Assembly: GCA_965198415.1 (NCBI GenBank)
Contig: CBDAPN010000032.1
Span: 868,001 to 932,000, forward strand
Direction of reading: 5' to 3'
DNA length: 64,000 nt
DNA from: Endozoicomonas sp965198415
GTDB taxonomy: Bacteria; Pseudomonadota; Gammaproteobacteria; Pseudomonadales; Endozoicomonadaceae
The notes under the pieces are model-generated. The model did no database searches, had not been told where the DNA came from, and saw only the letters and a list, made by a program, of their open reading frames with translations. Numbering within the stretch: position 1 is the first letter of the stretch; each line of letters starts with the position of its first letter. Below, piece by piece: positions 17,845 through 26,747 of the stretch. The translations under genes were made by a program, and so were the position numbers.

Positions 17845-20800
17845 TGCAGTAACCACACTTTAAGCATCTCCGTCAGCTTGGCCATATCCAAAGGTTTGGT
17901 CATATAATCATTGGCGCCCGCTGCGAGGCATTTGGCTTTGTCGCCAGCCATGGCCTTGGCGGTGAGGGCAATGATGGGCAGGTCTTTAACACCTTCCATC
18001 TGCCGTATTTTGGCGGTGGCTTCGTAGCCATCCATCACTGGCATCATGATGTCCATCAGCACCAGCTCCAGCCCGTCTTCTTCTTCGAGTTTATGCAGAG
18101 CGTTTTGGCCGTTATCTGCCAGCACAACCTCCATGCCCAACCCCTGAAGCGCTTTGGAGAGGGCAAAAGTGTTGCGTACATCGTCGTCAACCAACAGAAT
18201 TTTATGTCCTTCAAGGCTTTTCTCTGCACCGGACAACACCTCATCATCCGCTTGATCCTGAGGTTGGTTTTTATTGACGTTGTGCAGAAACAGACTCATT
18301 TCATCGGTGATGCGCTCCATCGCCCGATCCCCTTTCATCACCATGGCCTGGGTAAACTCCTGCAGGCGGGCATGCTCACTCTGCTCAGGCAAGCCACTGG
18401 CGTGTACAATGACCGATGGCATCTTCTCACCGAGCTTGCTGTTCATTTCATCAAGAAAGTCCACAGCGCTGGTATCGCCGAGCTCAAGATCCAGAATTAA
18501 ACACTGCCATGGGAAGTCCTCCAGCGATGTTGCGGCCTCATCGGCAGAGGCGGCATAGCCCACATGCAAGCCTTTAGCTTCCAACACCTTACCGACCTCT
18601 TCGCGTTCCGACTGGTTGGGATCAAAAATTAATACATCATGAATGTCTGCGGCAATGGAGGACTCAAGCTTGAGGAAAAGGTTGTCAATGTCGCTCATGC
18701 TCAGCGGTTTGGTCAGATAACCCACAGAACCAAGGCTTGATATCCTGTTCGGATCGCGTGCAGAGACAATATGCACTGGAATGTTTCGGGTGCTTTGGTG
18801 TTCTTTTAAGCGCGTCAGTACCTCTTGTCCGTCCATATCCGGCAGCCCCAGATCCAGAACAATGGCCGACGGTTGATACTTCTGCGCCAAACTCAGCCCC
18901 TGTTTGCCGGTTGACGCTTTTAAACAGGCAAAATTGTGCTTGTTAGCGACTTGGGAAAACACATTCACAAAACGCTTGTCGTCTTCAATAATCAACAGCT
19001 GATAATCCGCATCAATCGTTTCAGGTTCCTCGCTGGCTTGAGGCTCCACGATCATCTCAGGTGCTTCGGTTTTTTCTACAGGTGCTACCACCGCATCGGA
19101 GTCATCATCGCCTTTGGCCTGAGCAAAAACATCGGCAACGTAATTATCTGCAAAGACTTTCTCTGAACCCAAAGAGCACACCGGATTAACGGGTAAAAAC
19201 AGGGTAAACGTAGTTCCTTTACCTTCTTCGCTGGCAATCTCGATAAAGCCGCCCAGAAGCTCAGTCATCTCTCTTGAAATCGCCAGCCCGAGCCCGGTAC
19301 CGCCGTATTTGCGACTGGTGGAGCCATCGGCCTGCTGAAAAGATTCAAAAATGGAGGCTTGCTTTTCTTTAGGAATGCCAATGCCGCTGTCTTTTACAGC
19401 AAACGCGACCCAGCTGTTCTGGGCAAACTTGCCGGGGCGATCTTCATTAAACATACGCACCTGAACACTGCCCTGCTCCGTGAACTTGAACGCATTGGAG
19501 AGGAAGTTTTTGATGATTTGCATCAGTCGCTGGCTGTCGGTAAAGATCGACTGATGGGTACCGGAGGCAATATGCACCGAGAACCCCAGGCCATTGCTTT
19601 GAGCCACCGGTTTAAACAGGGTTTCGAGGCCGATTTTAATATCATCCAATAACGTGTCGTCCAGATTCACCGACATCTTGCCAGCCTCTACCTTCGACAG
19701 GTCCAGAATGTCGTTAATCAGCTCAAGTAACTCTTTACCACCGTTGAAAATAACCTGAGCAGACTCCACCTGATCATCCGTCAGGTTGCCTTCATCGTTG
19801 GCAGCAAGCATCTGTGACAACAGCAACAGAGAGTTCAAAGGTGTGCGAAGCTCATGGGACATATTGGCCAGAAATTCAGACTTATACTTACTGGCCCGCG
19901 CCAGCTCTTCGGCTTTTTCACTGATTTTTGTGTTGGATAATTCAATATCTTTATTTTTGCGCTCAATCTCCTCTTTTTGGCGCATCAGCTGTTCACTGAG
20001 TTCTTCAAGCTCCACATTGGATTTTTGCAGCTCTTCACTTTGCGCCTTGAGCTCTTCTTCGGACTCCTCCAGTATGCCCGCTCTTTTTTCCAGCTCGTCA
20101 TTCACCGAACGCAGCTCTTCCTGTTGCTCTTTCAACGCTTCCGATTGGTGAGTAGTGGTTTCCAACAGCTGGCTGACACGGGTGCGGTACTGCGCTGACT
20201 TAATCGCAATAGCAATACTTTTCACCGAGTGCTGCAAAAAAGAGCCGCGCTCACTGCTCAGAGGGCCAAGCCGTGCAAACTCCAGCACCCCTTTCAGTTC
20301 ATTTTCATAGATCACCGGAAAAATAATCAGGTGGCTCGGGCTGGCAGAACCCATGCCAGACCCAACGGCAAGATAACCCTTGGGCACATCGGTGATCTCC
20401 AGCACTTTTTCCTCCAGAGCAACCTGTCCAACCAAGCCTTCACCCATTTCATAGCACGTGGGGCGCTCATTGTTTGACCAAGCGTAGGCGCCCATTAATT
20501 CAAGCTGATTCTTATCGTTTTTAACGAACATTGCCCCGCTGTGCATATCCAGATAACGGGCGATGTAACTAACAATATTCCGACACAGCTCGACCATCTT
20601 CTGCTCGCCCCGAACACTGTCGTGTAGCCCGGCTTGTCCATCCTGAAGCCAGCTTTTACGGGCATTTTCATTACTGACAGTACGCAGCTTTTCCGTCATC
20701 TGAGCAAAACTCTGGCTCAGCTCACTGATCTCATTATTGCCCTTGAGCACCGTACCTTCGACATAATCGCCAGAAGCGACCCGGTTCACCCAGTTATTGA

Positions 20801-22031
20801 TCAGCCGAATCGGTTTCACCAGTTGCCGGGTCACTAAAAAGGCAATAAAAATGACCAGAATCAGCGTAATAGCGCTCAGAATCAGCAGCCGCTCACGAAA
20901 CTCAAAGACCGAAGCAAACGCATGACGACTGGTCACTTCCGACAAAATAATCATTGGCGTTCCGGCAATCTTCAGGGGCAGGAAAATACCCAGAACTTTC
21001 TCATCGTGAACATAATTACGAACGTGATTGACGCTGGCATCGGCCGCTTGTTTCAGTTGTTCGTCAGCAGAAGCGTGCTCATCCACCTCCCCTTCCAGAT
21101 CACTTTCCAAAACCCCTTCTAAATCCCACTCAGATTCGTGATCATCCGACGAGGCTGAGTGGGCGTGCTGCTGATCCTCCTCGTTGAAATCACCATTCTC
21201 ATCCAGATTGCTCAACCACAGTTGCATTAGAGGGTTATCCTCTGGATAGGTGTAGTTATTTACCTTTTCGACACGACTGCCAAAGCGAATTTTACGGTCA
21301 ACACCCACAAGAAACGATGAAAGACCATTAATCGTGGACTCACCGTATTCAAACAGCGACTGAATATTATTAGGATTAATTTGAATGGCGATAAAACCGA
21401 CATTTATTTGTGCGTCATCTACCAATGGTAAAACGAGAAAAACCACTTTATCTGCTACCGGTGCATAATCATCAAGATCTGCGTACTTTGGTTCGAGACT
21501 ATTAAGGCTGCTTCTCACCGCCTGCGCCAACTGCGTATTTGATAAATCGCTAGAAAAAAGGTTCTTACCGAAATCCTCGTAACCATTAACGGTGTAAATA
21601 ATATTCCCTTGTGCATCCCCCACCAAAATATCGGAGTAGTCGTAAAAGCGCAGAAAGCTTTCATATTCAACCGCATAACGGCTCTGTATCCGTTCATAAG
21701 CTTCAGATTGCACAGCTTCAGCAAGACTTTTCTCTTTAAAAGCCGGACTACTGGTTACCTCAGCAATAAAAGACTCAGAAGGCGCCGCCATAATAAACAA
21801 ATTGGTTAACACCGTTTCAAAGTAATCATTAATACGTTGCGTCAACTGAAAATTAATAGATGCCAACTGCTCATAGCGATTTTTAATAATATTCTCTTTG
21901 CCAGCTTTATATTCATTGAATCCGACAAAAGTTACCGGCCCGATTGATAAAATAATAAACCAGATGAAAAGTGTGACGGCCAAACCACCCTTTACTCTCT
22001 GGCCTTTTTTACGGGGTGATTCTGAACTCAT
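17841..22031 (-). CDS. hybrid sensor histidine kinase with three receiver domains
   Basis: This 1396-aa membrane protein has a TM helix near 15-40, a long periplasmic Cache-like sensor to about 375 that carries an unusual acidic His-containing insert (around 285-340), TM2 near 385-405, HAMP, a GAF domain (about 480-620), a long coiled coil, HisKA with FLANMSHELRTPLN, HATPase (DSGIGIPKEKQ, GGTGLGLAIS), and three receivers. Receiver 1 (LLIIEDDKRF, VLDLGLPDMDG) and receiver 3 (ILLVDDDVRN, LMDIMMPVMDG) keep the phospho-acceptor Asp; receiver 2 begins DVLIFDPN and is more divergent. It heads an operon with CheR, CheB and a REC-PAS-GGDEF protein, and its promoter must lie in 22032-22246. Confidence 0.93.
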   Translation of the reverse strand: MSSESPRKKGQRVKGGLAVTLFIWFIILSIGPVTFVGFNEYKAGKENIIKNRYEQLASINFQLTQRINDYFETVLTNLFIMAAPSESFIAEVTSSPAFKEKSLAEAVQSEAYERIQSRYAVEYESFLRFYDYSDILVGDAQGNIIYTVNGYEDFGKNLFSSDLSNTQLAQAVRSSLNSLEPKYADLDDYAPVADKVVFLVLPLVDDAQINVGFIAIQINPNNIQSLFEYGESTINGLSSFLVGVDRKIRFGSRVEKVNNYTYPEDNPLMQLWLSNLDENGDFNEEDQQHAHSASSDDHESEWDLEGVLESDLEGEVDEHASADEQLKQAADASVNHVRNYVHDEKVLGIFLPLKIAGTPMIILSEVTSRHAFASVFEFRERLLILSAITLILVIFIAFLVTRQLVKPIRLINNWVNRVASGDYVEGTVLKGNNEISELSQSFAQMTEKLRTVSNENARKSWLQDGQAGLHDSVRGEQKMVELCRNIVSYIARYLDMHSGAMFVKNDKNQLELMGAYAWSNNERPTCYEMGEGLVGQVALEEKVLEITDVPKGYLAVGSGMGSASPSHLIIFPVIYENELKGVLEFARLGPLSSERGSFLQHSVKSIAIAIKSAQYRTRVSQLLETTTHQSEALKEQQEELRSVNDELEKRAGILEESEEELKAQSEELQKSNVELEELSEQLMRQKEEIERKNKDIELSNTKISEKAEELARASKYKSEFLANMSHELRTPLNSLLLLSQMLAANDEGNLTDDQVESAQVIFNGGKELLELINDILDLSKVEAGKMSVNLDDTLLDDIKIGLETLFKPVAQSNGLGFSVHIASGTHQSIFTDSQRLMQIIKNFLSNAFKFTEQGSVQVRMFNEDRPGKFAQNSWVAFAVKDSGIGIPKEKQASIFESFQQADGSTSRKYGGTGLGLAISREMTELLGGFIEIASEEGKGTTFTLFLPVNPVCSLGSEKVFADNYVADVFAQAKGDDDSDAVVAPVEKTEAPEMIVEPQASEEPETIDADYQLLIIEDDKRFVNVFSQVANKHNFACLKASTGKQGLSLAQKYQPSAIVLDLGLPDMDGQEVLTRLKEHQSTRNIPVHIVSARDPNRISSLGSVGYLTKPLSMSDIDNLFLKLESSIAADIHDVLIFDPNQSEREEVGKVLEAKGLHVGYAASADEAATSLEDFPWQCLILDLELGDTSAVDFLDEMNSKLGEKMPSVIVHASGLPEQSEHARLQEFTQAMVMKGDRAMERITDEMSLFLHNVNKNQPQDQADDEVLSGAEKSLEGHKILLVDDDVRNTFALSKALQGLGMEVVLADNGQNALHKLEEEDGLELVLMDIMMPVMDGYEATAKIRQMEGVKDLPIIALTAKAMAGDKAKCLAAGANDYMTKPLDMAKLTEMLKVWLLQ

Positions 22032-22246
22032 GATGCAGCCTCTGCGATATGGGGGGTATCATTAAATCATCGTTAAATCGCAGAAAAGATTTAGCGCTTG
22101 TTTTGCTTTAATTCACTGCATAAACGGCTCTCAATAACACAGCGCATTAATTCTGAATTCCCGCGGAATTGGCAAAACTGGTATGACAGCAACTCAATTG
22201 AAAACTTGCGCTAAGAAAAGACTGGCAAATGATGGCTCAAAACGTA

Positions 22247-22286
22247 AAAAACCCGCAGAAAAGCAAAAGCTCCGCTGCGGGTTTTT
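22247..22286 (-). terminator. rho-independent terminator after the 35-codon gene
   Basis: AAAAACCCGCAG (22247-22258) and CTGCGGGTTTTT (22275-22286) form a 12-bp inverted repeat. On the minus strand the stem ends in a U-run, just after the stop of the small ORF at 22299. The arms are symmetrical, so it may also act on the plus strand. Confidence 0.8.
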
Positions 22287-22298
22287 GGCCACTGAAAA

Positions 22299-22406
22299 CT
22301 ACTGAATCATAGCCCCCAGCGTTACCAACGTGCCGGCCAAAACACTCAGTGAACCTGCAAGCATCATCACCTCGGATTTGGTCAGCTTATCGTATTCAGG
22401 TTTCAT
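22299..22406 (-). CDS. 35-aa small protein with a hydrophobic C-terminal helix
   Basis: This ORF of 35 codons has its own strong ribosome site (AGGGAG five to nine bases before ATG), a TATAAT -10 box upstream and a terminator directly after the stop, so it looks like a complete gene. The product has a charged N-terminal third (KPEYDKLTKSE) followed by a run of about 20 hydrophobic residues with small side chains (LAGSLSVLAGTLVTLGAMI), suggesting a single-pass inner-membrane microprotein. It sits between livF and the hybrid kinase gene. No family is recognised. Confidence 0.6.
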   Translation of the reverse strand: MKPEYDKLTKSEVMMLAGSLSVLAGTLVTLGAMIQ

Positions 22407-22440
22407 ACTGCTCTCCCTGTACTTCTTTTACGACACTCAC

Positions 22441-22468
22441 ATTATAGCCAATAATGAAACGATCGTTT
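22441..22468 (-). promoter_or_regulatory. promoter with operator-like palindrome for the 35-codon gene
   Basis: On the minus strand TATAAT (22441-22446) lies about 35 bp before the small ORF. Upstream, where a -35 would be, is a perfect 12-bp palindrome AAACGATCGTTT (22457-22468), and no good -35 hexamer is present. The palindrome resembles sites bound by TetR-type regulators such as PsrA (GAAAC-N4-GTTT), so regulated expression is likely but unproven. Confidence 0.5.
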
Positions 22469-22492
22469 TGCACTCTAACAACACCAAGCACA

Positions 22493-23212
22493 CTAGCCAC
22501 CAAGATAAGCCTCGCGCACCGACTCATTGGCCAGTAACGCCTGCCCCCGGTCGTGCAGAACAATTTTACCATTTTCAAGCACATAGCCCCGATCTGCGAG
22601 TTTCAATGCCTGATTGGCATTTTGCTCGACCAAAAAGATCGTCATCCCTTCATCTCTCAGCCTGGCAATAATGTCAAAAATCTGCTGAATCACAATGGGG
22701 GCAAGCCCCAGTGACGGCTCATCCAGCAACAGCAGGCGGGGTTTGCTCATCAATGCCCGGGCGATGGCCAACATCTGCTGCTCACCGCCGGACATAGTAC
22801 CGGCTCGCTGGTGCAAACGCTCCTGCAGACGGGGAAACAAGGTCAGCACATGGTCATACAGTTGTTCATAATCATCAGGCTGCGTAAAAAAACCACCCAT
22901 GCTCAGGTTCTCTTCCACGGTGAGCCGGGCGAAAACTCGCCGACCTTCTGGCACCAGAGCGATGCCAGAGCGCATGATGGTGGCGGTGTCCTCATAGGTG
23001 ATGTTCTTGCCAGCATAAACAATCTCTCCACTGCTCGCTTGCGGGTCACCACACAAAGTCATCAGCAGCGAGGTTTTACCGGCGCCATTAGCGCCAATCA
23101 GAGTCACGATTTCGCCAGCCTGAATCTCCACACTGACCGAATCCAGTGCCTGAATCTGCCCATAGTGCGTAGAGACGTTATCCAGAGACAACAACGGTTT
23201 TTTCTTCGTCAT
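22493..23212 (-). CDS. livF: branched-chain amino acid ABC transporter ATPase LivF
   Basis: This is the cytoplasmic ATPase of a LivFGHM-type importer for leucine, isoleucine and valine or related amino acids. Walker A GANGAGKTSL, signature MSGGEQQML and Walker B LLLLDEPSLGLAP are intact. The ATG at 23210-23212 gives 239 aa (E. coli LivF 237), lies 2 bp after the livG stop and has GGTGAG upstream; a GTG at 23221 inside livG is an alternative. Last structural gene of the liv operon. Confidence 0.93.
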   Translation of the reverse strand: MTKKKPLLSLDNVSTHYGQIQALDSVSVEIQAGEIVTLIGANGAGKTSLLMTLCGDPQASSGEIVYAGKNITYEDTATIMRSGIALVPEGRRVFARLTVEENLSMGGFFTQPDDYEQLYDHVLTLFPRLQERLHQRAGTMSGGEQQMLAIARALMSKPRLLLLDEPSLGLAPIVIQQIFDIIARLRDEGMTIFLVEQNANQALKLADRGYVLENGKIVLHDRGQALLANESVREAYLGG

Positions 23213-23213
23213 A

Positions 23214-23978
23214 CTACTCACCCAAATAAGCCTTGATTACCTCAGGGTGGTTACGCACCTGCTCCGGCGTACCACTCGCCAGAGGCCTGCCCTGATTGAT
23301 CACATAAACCCGGTCAGAAATATCCATCACCAGCTTCATATCGTGCTCAATCAACAGCACCGAGACCCGGTGATGGTTTCTCAGCATTGAAATCAACTCA
23401 TCCAACTGACGGGTTTCATTTGGATTCAGACCAGCGGCTGGTTCATCGAGCATCAACAGTTGTGGCTTGGTGACCATGCAGCGGGCAATTTCCAACCGCC
23501 GCTGCTGACCGTAAGACAGATTCCCGGCCTCACGATTGGCAAATGGAGTCAGACCAACCGTCTCCAGCCAGTACGCCGCTTTTTCCATCGCTTGCGCTTC
23601 ACTCTTGCGAAAGGAGGGCGTCTTGAACAACCCTGCCAACAGGTTGGTATTCAAATGTCGATGTTGCGCCACCAGCAGGTTTTCCAACACGGTCATCCCT
23701 TTAAACAAACGAACGTTCTGAAAAGTTCTGACCACCCCAAGTCGCGCAATCTTGAAACCAGGCATTTTTTCCACCGCCCGGCTCTTAAACAAAATCTGCC
23801 CCCCGGTTGGTCGATAGAAGCCGGTCAGGCAGTTAAACACTGTCGTTTTTCCCGCGCCATTGGGGCCAATCATTGAGACGATTTCCCCTTCATGCACTTT
23901 CAAAGCCATCCGGTCCACCGCCAGCAAACCGCCAAAACGCATACTCAGGTCCGACGCTTCGAGCAAACACTGATTCAT
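23214..23978 (-). CDS. livG: branched-chain amino acid ABC transporter ATPase LivG
   Basis: This is the second ATPase of the importer. Walker A GPNGAGKTTVFN, LSYGQQRRLEIA signature and LLMLDEPAAGLNP Walker B are intact, with the long LivG-specific insertion (NLLVAQHRHLNTNLLAGLF region). The frame opens at 24002, but the ATG at 23976-23978 has GGAGGAG seven bases upstream and yields 254 aa, as in E. coli (255). It begins 16 bp after the livM stop. Confidence 0.94.
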   Translation of the reverse strand: MNQCLLEASDLSMRFGGLLAVDRMALKVHEGEIVSMIGPNGAGKTTVFNCLTGFYRPTGGQILFKSRAVEKMPGFKIARLGVVRTFQNVRLFKGMTVLENLLVAQHRHLNTNLLAGLFKTPSFRKSEAQAMEKAAYWLETVGLTPFANREAGNLSYGQQRRLEIARCMVTKPQLLMLDEPAAGLNPNETRQLDELISMLRNHHRVSVLLIEHDMKLVMDISDRVYVINQGRPLASGTPEQVRNHPEVIKAYLGE

Positions 23979-23994
23979 CCTGTCACTCCTCCCA

Positions 23995-25320
23995 TCAGGC
24001 ACTTTCAGCCACTGGCTGAATGGATTCGTCCTTCTTTTTAGAGCGTATTGCCAGATTAGGACGCCGCATGGGCATTAAACCTTCCGGACGCCACATCATC
24101 ATCAGCACCATCATCAGACCAAACATCAGCATGCGGTACTCCTGAAACTCCCGGGCAAATTCAGGCAACACCGTCATGATAATCGCCGCTAAAATCACCC
24201 CCATTTGCGAGCCCATCCCTCCCAAAACCACAATGGCCAGGATGATAGCCGACTCAATAAAGGTAAACGACTCAGGACTAATAAAACCCTGACGGGCGGC
24301 AAAAAACGTGCCCGCAAAGCCAGCAAAAGCAGCACCAATAGTAAACGCCGACAGTTTAATTGCTGTTGGATTCAGACCTAAGGAGCGACAGGCGATATCG
24401 TCTTCACGTAACGCCTCCCAAGCACGACCAATAGGCATCCTTAGTAAACGATTGATGACGTACAGTGTCGCCAGCACCAGCAGCAGCGCCAGCAGATACA
24501 AAAAAATCACCTTATAACCGCTGCTGTAATCAATACCAAAAAACTCATGGAATGGTATGTTGCCTTCTTCTTTCGCCCGTCGGGTAAATTCCAACCCGAA
24601 CAGAGTGGGCTTAGGAATCTGGCTAATACCGTTAGGCCCACCGGTGATGGAAGTCCAGTTGTTGAGCAAAATGCGAATAATCTCACCAAACCCCAGAGTA
24701 ACAATGGCCAGATAATCTCCCCGCAGCCTTAATACCGGAAAACCCAGAATAAACCCGAAAAACGCCGCCATAATCCCGCCAATCAACAGGCAGCTCCAGA
24801 AGTCCAGACCAAAATACTGACTCAACAGCGCATAGCTGTAAGCACCTACGGCATAAAACCCCACATAACCCAGATCCAAAAGCCCGGCCAGACCCACCAC
24901 CACATTCAGCCCCAGACCGAGCATCACGTAGATCAGAGCCAGAGTTGCCAAATCCACAGCACTACGGGAAACAAAAAAAGGCCAGACCATTAACCCGGCC
25001 ACGGCAATAATTACCAGCAGCCGTTGTAACGGTTGGTTTTCACGGATAACGCTTTTAAATGCACCTGATGGCTGCAATGGCTTGAAGTTGTGCGAGCGCC
25101 AGAAAACAACCAGAGGATTGCGAAACAACTGCACCAGAAATACCAGTACAGCCCCGGCCAAAATCAGCTGCCAACGCTCGCTGGCGGCAAACTGCACGAC
25201 CAATTTTGTATTTTCTGTCGTCAGCTCCACACCGAGCATTAAAACCGCCAGTAACAACAGCGTGCCAGAGGCCATAAAAGCGGCAAACCAACGCAGGTGG
25301 TTTAATGTATTATTATTCAT
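23995..25320 (-). CDS. livM: branched-chain amino acid ABC transporter permease LivM
   Basis: This 441-aa inner-membrane permease has the LivM hallmark GLNVVVGLAGLLDLGYVGFYAVGAY near residue 145 and FGEIIRILLNNW with LGLNPTAIKLSAFTIGA, the EAA-like loop that contacts the ATPases. The N-terminal part has extra helices, as in E. coli LivM. The start overlaps the livH stop in ATGA, so translation is coupled. The Lys/Asp-rich tail is cytoplasmic. Confidence 0.93.
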   Translation of the reverse strand: MNNNTLNHLRWFAAFMASGTLLLLAVLMLGVELTTENTKLVVQFAASERWQLILAGAVLVFLVQLFRNPLVVFWRSHNFKPLQPSGAFKSVIRENQPLQRLLVIIAVAGLMVWPFFVSRSAVDLATLALIYVMLGLGLNVVVGLAGLLDLGYVGFYAVGAYSYALLSQYFGLDFWSCLLIGGIMAAFFGFILGFPVLRLRGDYLAIVTLGFGEIIRILLNNWTSITGGPNGISQIPKPTLFGLEFTRRAKEEGNIPFHEFFGIDYSSGYKVIFLYLLALLLVLATLYVINRLLRMPIGRAWEALREDDIACRSLGLNPTAIKLSAFTIGAAFAGFAGTFFAARQGFISPESFTFIESAIILAIVVLGGMGSQMGVILAAIIMTVLPEFAREFQEYRMLMFGLMMVLMMMWRPEGLMPMRRPNLAIRSKKKDESIQPVAESA

Positions 25321-26243
25321 ACTTTTTCCACCTCCGGCTTGCCCAGAATTCCAGACGGGCGGAACAGTAAAATCAACACCAACAAGCTAAAGGCGACAAC
25401 GTCTTTGTATTCCGTACTGAAGTAGCCCGCTGTAAAGGCTTCAGTAACACCTAAAATCAAGCCACCCAATACCGCTCCTGGAATACTGCCAATACCGCCA
25501 AGGACCGCAGCAGTAAATGCTTTTAAGCCCGCCAGAAAACCGATGTAAGGATTGATAACACCGTAATAAAGCCCCAGCAAAACCCCGGCCACCGCCGCCA
25601 AAGCAGCACCAATCACAAATGTCAGGGAGATCACCTGATTAGTGTTGATACCCAGCAAACGAGTCATCCCTAAGTCTTCGGCGCAGGCTCGGCAGGCGCG
25701 CCCCATGCGGGAGCGGGAAATGAACAGCGTCAAAAGCGCCATAGTGATAATGGTAATGACGAAAATCACCACCTGCATGTACGACAAAGTAACATTAAAG
25801 TCATCCGCCGGCCCAAAGGTCCAGCCGCCGGTGATTATCCCGGGCATGGCGATATCCCTTGAGCCTTGGGCAATCCGCACATAGTTTTGCAAGAAAATCG
25901 ACATCCCAATGGCGGAGATCAGCGCAATCAAACGGTTGCTATTGCGTAGCGGACGATAAGCAACCCGCTCAATAGCAAAGCCATAAGTACTGGTTATGAT
26001 AATACTGATGATAAACGCACCAAGCAGCATCAGGGCAATGCTGTCGATACCCATTAAGGCAAGACCGGCCAGGACGACAAAGGACACATAACTGCCAATC
26101 ATGTATATCTCGCCGTGGGCAAAATTAATCATGCCAATGATGCCGTATACTAATGAGTAGCCAATGGCAATTAAGGCATAAGTACTGCCGACGGTCAGTC
26201 CATTGAGCAGCTGCTGTATAAAATAGAACCAGCTTTCATCCAT
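25317..26243 (-). CDS. livH: branched-chain amino acid ABC transporter permease LivH
   Basis: This is the 308-aa inner-membrane permease partner of LivM, of the same length as E. coli LivH. QQLLNGLTVGSTYALIAIGYSLVYGIIGMINFAHG at the start and the ACAEDLGMTRLLGINTNQVISLTF loop are diagnostic. A GTG at 26252 precedes the chosen ATG at 26243, which has GGGTGA upstream. It is the first gene of livHMGF; no periplasmic binding protein gene (livJ/K) lies in the window, so it must be encoded elsewhere. Confidence 0.94.
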   Translation of the reverse strand: MDESWFYFIQQLLNGLTVGSTYALIAIGYSLVYGIIGMINFAHGEIYMIGSYVSFVVLAGLALMGIDSIALMLLGAFIISIIITSTYGFAIERVAYRPLRNSNRLIALISAIGMSIFLQNYVRIAQGSRDIAMPGIITGGWTFGPADDFNVTLSYMQVVIFVITIITMALLTLFISRSRMGRACRACAEDLGMTRLLGINTNQVISLTFVIGAALAAVAGVLLGLYYGVINPYIGFLAGLKAFTAAVLGGIGSIPGAVLGGLILGVTEAFTAGYFSTEYKDVVAFSLLVLILLFRPSGILGKPEVEKV

Positions 26244-26747
26244 ACACGTCACCCGTTTATTATTCTAATGACCATTTTTTGAGGCTATTGTTCTATTTTT
26301 TCTGGGAAATTACCAATATTTTGGCAACTGTTCTCCAGGCTAAAAACGTTGATTAAAAAAGCACCCATCACACACTTTGCAGAACCGGACGAAATAGTGA
26401 CAACCTCGAATGGGTATTAGCAAAATCGTCGTCAACCCTCGCCTTTATGCCCGTTGGGCTAGAAGCCCCTGAAAGACGCTATTGAAGCGCATCAGCGGGA
26501 ACCGTATAGATACCCAACAAAAGACCCGATTTAATGGCCGAGGGGCACCCGGCTACTGCTGATAGAGGCTGGCGTAAAGCCGGCGTATTGTCGGTTGCTG
26601 CCTGTGAAGTCAGAAGTCTGCTCTGATAAGGCGGGGAGTGTCACTTGGGTTACCCACCAACCAGAGCACTGAGAGCGAACGGCTCGTTCATGGTGAGAAG
26701 AGGTGGCTGAGCTTCCCGATTTAATGCCCAGCCTGGGGTTATAACAA
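26244..26747. other. 500-bp interval without a convincing gene
   Basis: The left third is AT-rich and should hold the livH promoter. From about 26,430 the sequence becomes GC-richer and looks like an ordered non-coding or decayed element: several short frames on both strands are all broken by stops, and one 86-codon minus-strand frame lacks a ribosome site. It could be a remnant of a mobile element or a structured RNA; I cannot name it. Confidence 0.4.
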
